Below are positions 60,757 to 64,000 of a stretch of DNA of 64,000 bases, piece after piece. Origin of the DNA: Chryseobacterium flavum (GTDB lineage: Bacteria; Bacteroidota; Bacteroidia; Flavobacteriales; Weeksellaceae); NCBI RefSeq assembly GCF_003385595.1, contig NZ_QNUE01000010.1, positions 86,228 to 150,227 of the forward strand, in the 5' to 3' direction. Within the stretch, counting starts at the first letter, position 1, and each line of letters opens with the position of its first letter. The notes beneath the pieces are model-generated. The model searched no databases. It was not told where the DNA came from and saw only the letters and a list, made by a program, of their open reading frames with translations. Made by a program: the position numbers and the translations under genes.

Positions 60757-60970
60757 AATTTAATTTACCGGTACTTTCAATAAACACCCGGATTATATTC
60801 CTTTTTAATCTTAAGGTTTCTGAGGACGCCAGGCAAAAGTAAAAGAAATTGATTATCAGAGTTTTATTCGTTTTTATAAAATTGAATAAAGGTCAGTCCG
60901 GGCATTTTTGTAAGATATTTCATAAATTTACAGAACTGTATCAGATTGAACAGGATTAAATTTTTCCCAG

Positions 60971-62818
60971 GTGAAAATTCACAACAAAAAAAAATACCTT
61001 AGTTTCCTTAAATTTAAAAGAGATTTCCAAAAATATGGATTGGAAAAAGCACGCAGTTATGAACTGATCCTGCATTGGCTGAATAACAGATTGAGCCGGA
61101 ATCAGTTTCTTGTGCTTTCGGGTATTCTTGTAGGATGTACAGCCGGACTTGCGGGGGTGATCCTTAAGACCCTGGTACACAATATCCACTATTTTATAAC
61201 CAATAAAGTTCACTTTGAATACCAGATATTATTTTATATTGTCTTTCCTTTCCTGGGTATTGTTTTAACGACACTTATTGTTCTTACATTATTTAAAGGG
61301 CAGGACAGAAAAGGAATTGGTGCGATTCTTTATGAGATCGCCCAGAACTCCAGTATTGTGGCTTCTGTTAAAATGTATTCGCAGGTTATACAAAGTGCTA
61401 TTACCGTTGGATTGGGAGGTTCTGCCGGACTGGAAAGTCCGATAGCCGTAACGGGTGCTGCTATTGGTTCCAATTATGCCCAGACCTACAGGTTAAGTTA
61501 CAAAGAGCGTACTTTGTTGCTGGCTGCGGGAGCTACTGCAGGGATAGCTTCTGCTTTTAATGCGCCTATTGCCGGTATTATGTTTGCCTTTGAGATTCTC
61601 CTGACAGGCGTTGTGTTTACAGATTTTATTCCTTTAGTTGTGGCTGCGGTTTGTGGAAGTCTTTTATCCAGAATTTTACTTCAGGAAGATGTTCTTTTCA
61701 GATTTTACACCAGAGAAGCCTTTAACTATAAAAATGTTCCCTATTATCTTATCCTGGGGATCGTAACAGGATTATATGCCCGTTATTTTGTAATCATTTC
61801 TCAAAAGGTCGAACATTTTATAAAAGGGCTTCAACTTTCAAAGATGCGCAAAGCAATGTTCGGCGGAGCGGTTCTTTCATTCCTTTGTATCCTTTTTCCT
61901 CCCTTATTTGGTGAAGGATATGAAACTGTAAAGGCATTTACCAGCGGAAACACTTATTCAATTATTGAAAACAGTTTTTTCAGATATTTTGAAATCGGGG
62001 ACTGGACCATCATTATATTTTTAGTACTGGTTTTGCTTTTAAAAGCCTTTGCCACATCTTTTACCATATTCAGCGGAGGTAATGGAGGAAATTTTGCTCC
62101 TTCTCTTTTTGCAGGAGGTACTCTGGGATACTTGTTTGCTTTAATTTGCCAGCATTTAGGTTTTACGGATGTTCCGGTAACCAATCTTGTCCTCGTAGGA
62201 ATGGCAGGCGCCATGAGTGGTGTATTGTATGCTCCGCTCACCGCTATCTTCCTGATTGCGGAATCAAGCTTTGGATATGACCTCTTTATTCCCCTGATGA
62301 TTGTATCCGTAATGTCTTATCTTATTGCAAAATGGTTCTCTCCTATTTCTCCTGAGCTGAAATCTCTGGCGGATGAGGGAAAAATATTTACCAATAAGCA
62401 TGATAAGAACCTGCTTTTCGCTTTACGGACAGAAGATTTTATCGATAAGTACTCACAGACAATCAGTGAAAATTCTTCTATTGAAGACCTGTTTGAACTG
62501 GTAAAAAACGGAAATAAAAATATATTCGCCGTAGTGGATGACCACAGGAAACTAAAAGGGATCCTCACTCTGGATGATATCAGGCCTTACCTTTTTAATA
62601 GAGAAACAGACTCCTCGCAAATGGTATTTCAGGTAATGAAAGCGCCTCCTGCCATACTTTATCGTAAAGATAAACCGCTGGAAATCCTCCAGACCTTCGA
62701 TGATACCGGAGTATGGAATCTTCCGGTAGTGAGTGAGAATAATGACTTTATCGGATTTATTTCCAAATCTTCAATACTGATGAGCTACAGGCAGCTCCTG
62801 AAAGAATATTCTGAATGA
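60971..62818 (+). CDS. ClC-family chloride channel/transporter with CBS domains
   Basis: This 615-residue protein starts with GTG (no ATG is available near the natural N-terminus). The N-terminal 450 residues form the ClC membrane domain: GSAGLESPIAV with the gating glutamate, GGNGGNFAPSLFAGG (the second selectivity region) and about ten or more hydrophobic helices. The C-terminal part has two CBS domains (SIEDLFELVKNGNKNIFAVV and GVWNLPVVSENNDFIGFI), which often bind adenosine nucleotides and modulate activity. The gating glutamate is present, so either a channel or an H+/Cl- antiporter is possible. Confidence 0.92.
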   Translation: MKIHNKKKYLSFLKFKRDFQKYGLEKARSYELILHWLNNRLSRNQFLVLSGILVGCTAGLAGVILKTLVHNIHYFITNKVHFEYQILFYIVFPFLGIVLTTLIVLTLFKGQDRKGIGAILYEIAQNSSIVASVKMYSQVIQSAITVGLGGSAGLESPIAVTGAAIGSNYAQTYRLSYKERTLLLAAGATAGIASAFNAPIAGIMFAFEILLTGVVFTDFIPLVVAAVCGSLLSRILLQEDVLFRFYTREAFNYKNVPYYLILGIVTGLYARYFVIISQKVEHFIKGLQLSKMRKAMFGGAVLSFLCILFPPLFGEGYETVKAFTSGNTYSIIENSFFRYFEIGDWTIIIFLVLVLLLKAFATSFTIFSGGNGGNFAPSLFAGGTLGYLFALICQHLGFTDVPVTNLVLVGMAGAMSGVLYAPLTAIFLIAESSFGYDLFIPLMIVSVMSYLIAKWFSPISPELKSLADEGKIFTNKHDKNLLFALRTEDFIDKYSQTISENSSIEDLFELVKNGNKNIFAVVDDHRKLKGILTLDDIRPYLFNRETDSSQMVFQVMKAPPAILYRKDKPLEILQTFDDTGVWNLPVVSENNDFIGFISKSSILMSYRQLLKEYSE

Positions 62819-62984
62819 TGAACTTTTCAAATTCAGATGAGATTAAATTCCTCTGTATGACCATTGTCCTGTGATCATAACAATTCATGTTATAAAATAA
62901 GTTCATTATTTGTATTTTTACTGATATTTTTTGGAACATATTTTCCGGATCTGCAGATTTAAAACAGTCACACAAACTTTTATA

Positions 62985-63599
62985 ATGGGACAGCTTAGTT
63001 TATTTAATATGGAGGAATACTACCGGTTTCCAACAGAGCTTTTGGAATACACGGAACATTTTTTAACTGAAAATGAAGCTTCAGTACTTGAAACACTACT
63101 GATGAATACAGCTCCCTGGAAACAAAGGACCCAACAAATGTATGATAAAATGGTTCTTACCCCACGCCTGACAGCCTGGTACGGCAATGTAGATAAGACC
63201 TACCAGCTGGCAGGAACCCGTTTTGAAGTAAATCCGTGGCTGCCTGAATTACTGGATCTGAAGCAGCGAATTGAGAAGAGTACCGGATATGAATTCAACT
63301 CAGTTCTTTTAAACCTGTACCGTGACAGGAATGATTCTGTAGCCTGGCACCGCGACAGGGAAAGTGAACTGGGAAACCGACCCGTTATCGCATCGGTCAG
63401 CCTGGGACAGGTAAGGAATTTTGATTTCAGAAACGTGGATAATCATTCAAATAAATACAGTCTTCCTCTTCAACACGGTTCACTATTGATAATGAAAGGT
63501 GACCTTCAGGTAAATTGGGAACACCGTATTGCTAAGTCTGCTTTACCTATGAAACCACGGATCAATCTGACTTTCCGGTTGGTCCGGGAACTTCTTTGA
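62985..63599 (+). CDS. alkB: AlkB-family alpha-ketoglutarate-dependent dioxygenase
   Basis: This 204-residue Fe(II)/2-oxoglutarate enzyme removes alkyl groups from DNA or RNA bases. The metal ligands are His and Asp in AWHRDRE and His in WEHRI; the 2-oxoglutarate-binding arginines lie in PRINLTFR. The N-terminal FNMEEYYRFPTELLEYTEHF region fits the AlkB family. The ATG at 62985 (MGQLSLFNMEE) is preferred over one at 62931, whose extension does not resemble the family. It stands alone, followed by a terminator. Confidence 0.93.
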   Translation: MGQLSLFNMEEYYRFPTELLEYTEHFLTENEASVLETLLMNTAPWKQRTQQMYDKMVLTPRLTAWYGNVDKTYQLAGTRFEVNPWLPELLDLKQRIEKSTGYEFNSVLLNLYRDRNDSVAWHRDRESELGNRPVIASVSLGQVRNFDFRNVDNHSNKYSLPLQHGSLLIMKGDLQVNWEHRIAKSALPMKPRINLTFRLVRELL

Positions 63600-63617
63600 A
63601 TATTCCTTCATAAAAAA

Positions 63618-63637
63618 ACCGCTCTTTTCAGAGCGGT
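63618..63637. terminator. Bidirectional terminator between alkB and bacteriocin-like gene
   Basis: ACCGCTC and GAGCGGT form a perfect 7-bp stem with a 6-base loop. Seven A residues precede it on the + strand, giving a good T-tract for the - strand gene. Confidence 0.75.
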
Positions 63638-63661
63638 ATGTCTATATAACTTGCTTGCATC

Positions 63662-63946
63662 TTAGCAAGTTGATCCACATTCAAGTAATTTGATATGGAT
63701 TACTCCATTGATTACACATTGAGTCTGGCATAATGCTGTTCCTACAACGTTACCTACGCCGCCAACAACTCCTCCTACTACATTACCAACACCGCCTACA
63801 ACTCCTCCTACGATGTTACCAACACCACCTACAACTCCTCCTACTACACCGCCAAGGCCACCGATTAACCCTCCGATTGGATCTAGTAATCCGTTACCAG
63901 AAATAGTTTTTAACTCGTTTCTGTCTAATTTTTTTAAGTTTTTCAT
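63662..63946 (-). CDS. Bacteriocin-like peptide with Gly/Val repeats
   Basis: This 94-residue peptide begins with a leader of the class II bacteriocin type (KNLKKLDRNELKTISGNG) seen in many Chryseobacterium peptides, although the usual double glycine is replaced by Gly-Asn-Gly. The core has three copies of an 11-residue unit (GGVGN, Ile/Val-Val, then GGVV; residues about 40-69), a glycine-zipper pattern. The tail carries four cysteines (Cys73, Cys77, Cys90, Cys94: CQTQC and CGSTC), possibly forming disulfides. No peptidase-transporter is visible in the remaining 54 bases. The function (toxin, signal or surface peptide) is unknown. Confidence 0.78.
   Translation of the reverse strand: MKNLKKLDRNELKTISGNGLLDPIGGLIGGLGGVVGGVVGGVGNIVGGVVGGVGNVVGGVVGGVGNVVGTALCQTQCVINGVIHIKLLECGSTC
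63743..63829 (-). repeat. 33-bp tandem repeat inside bacteriocin-like gene
   Basis: About 2.7 copies of a 33-bp unit encode the repeated GGVGN-V-V-GGVV block. Copies differ by a few synonymous bases and one Ile/Val change. Such repeats can gain or lose units by slippage. Confidence 0.7.
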
Positions 63947-64000
63947 AACTATAATTTTATATGATTATTACATTACGAATATAAGAATATTAATAACAAG

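Noticed and set aside
1..64000. tRNA, rRNA, transposase or phage genes
   Set aside because: No cloverleaf, rRNA-like block, DDE transposase or phage structural motif was recognised on either strand.

Overview
The window looks like a chromosomal segment from a Chryseobacterium-like flavobacterium (Bacteroidota, Weeksellaceae). It is AT-rich, has a SusC/SusD pair and LytTR regulators, carries families typical of flavobacteria (DUF6428, the CzcA-TolC fusion, KNLKKL-leader bacteriocin-like peptides), and shows TAnnTTTG-type -7 promoter elements instead of sigma70 boxes. The genus is an inference from protein character, not a database match. No rRNA, tRNA, CRISPR array, transposase or prophage gene was seen.

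Region by region. (1) 3-11286: one tightly coupled + strand siderophore operon whose 5' end lies outside the window. It encodes an NIS (IucA/IucC) synthetase fused to a GNAT acyltransferase, an amine N-monooxygenase, a second NIS synthetase, a MATE exporter, an acyl carrier protein, an AMP-forming acyl ligase, a TonB-dependent receptor and a PepSY membrane protein. The ACP and ligase are not part of the textbook hydroxamate/citrate route and are the most interesting part of the operon. (2) 11323-11510: a long imperfect inverted repeat. (3) 11648-17889: a MocR-type regulator divergent from a biotin operon (ferritin-like di-iron protein, bioF, bioD, bioB, bioA). The ferritin-like gene overlaps bioF and no bioC/bioH is present here. 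(4) 17879-21890: HxlR regulator, MBL-fold hydrolase, DUF421 membrane protein, MFS transporter and a divergent AraC regulator. (5) 22376-29482: two uncharacterised proteins, then a divalent-metal RND efflux operon with the TolC part fused to the pump. (6) 29802-32718: an uncharacterised 602-residue protein and an aldo/keto reductase.

(7) 32837-34371: an arsenic-type operon (arsR, DUF6428, arsC) with two visible palindromic operators and no exporter. (8) 34404-38221: small accessory genes (unknown 98-residue protein, VOC protein, YdcF, SymE-like protein, XRE regulator) and an ArsR-type regulator with a very clear promoter/operator. (9) 38304-41040: SRPBCC, YdeI, DoxX-like, DUF4256 and GNAT genes. 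(10) 41247-45730: two peptidases (aminopeptidase P, DPP IV) and a 3-methyladenine DNA glycosylase. (11) 45818-52849, minus strand: lipoprotein, SusD, SusC, LytTR response regulator and its histidine kinase. (12) 53021-54504: DoxX protein, TlpA-like thioredoxin and secreted rhodanese. (13) 54675-60756: a redox cluster (FAD dehydrogenase, two SDRs, AKR, NDH-2). (14) 60971-63946: ClC channel with CBS domains, AlkB demethylase and a glycine/valine-repeat bacteriocin-like peptide.

Functional assignments rest on motifs and family resemblance read by eye. Substrates are inferred unless stated otherwise.
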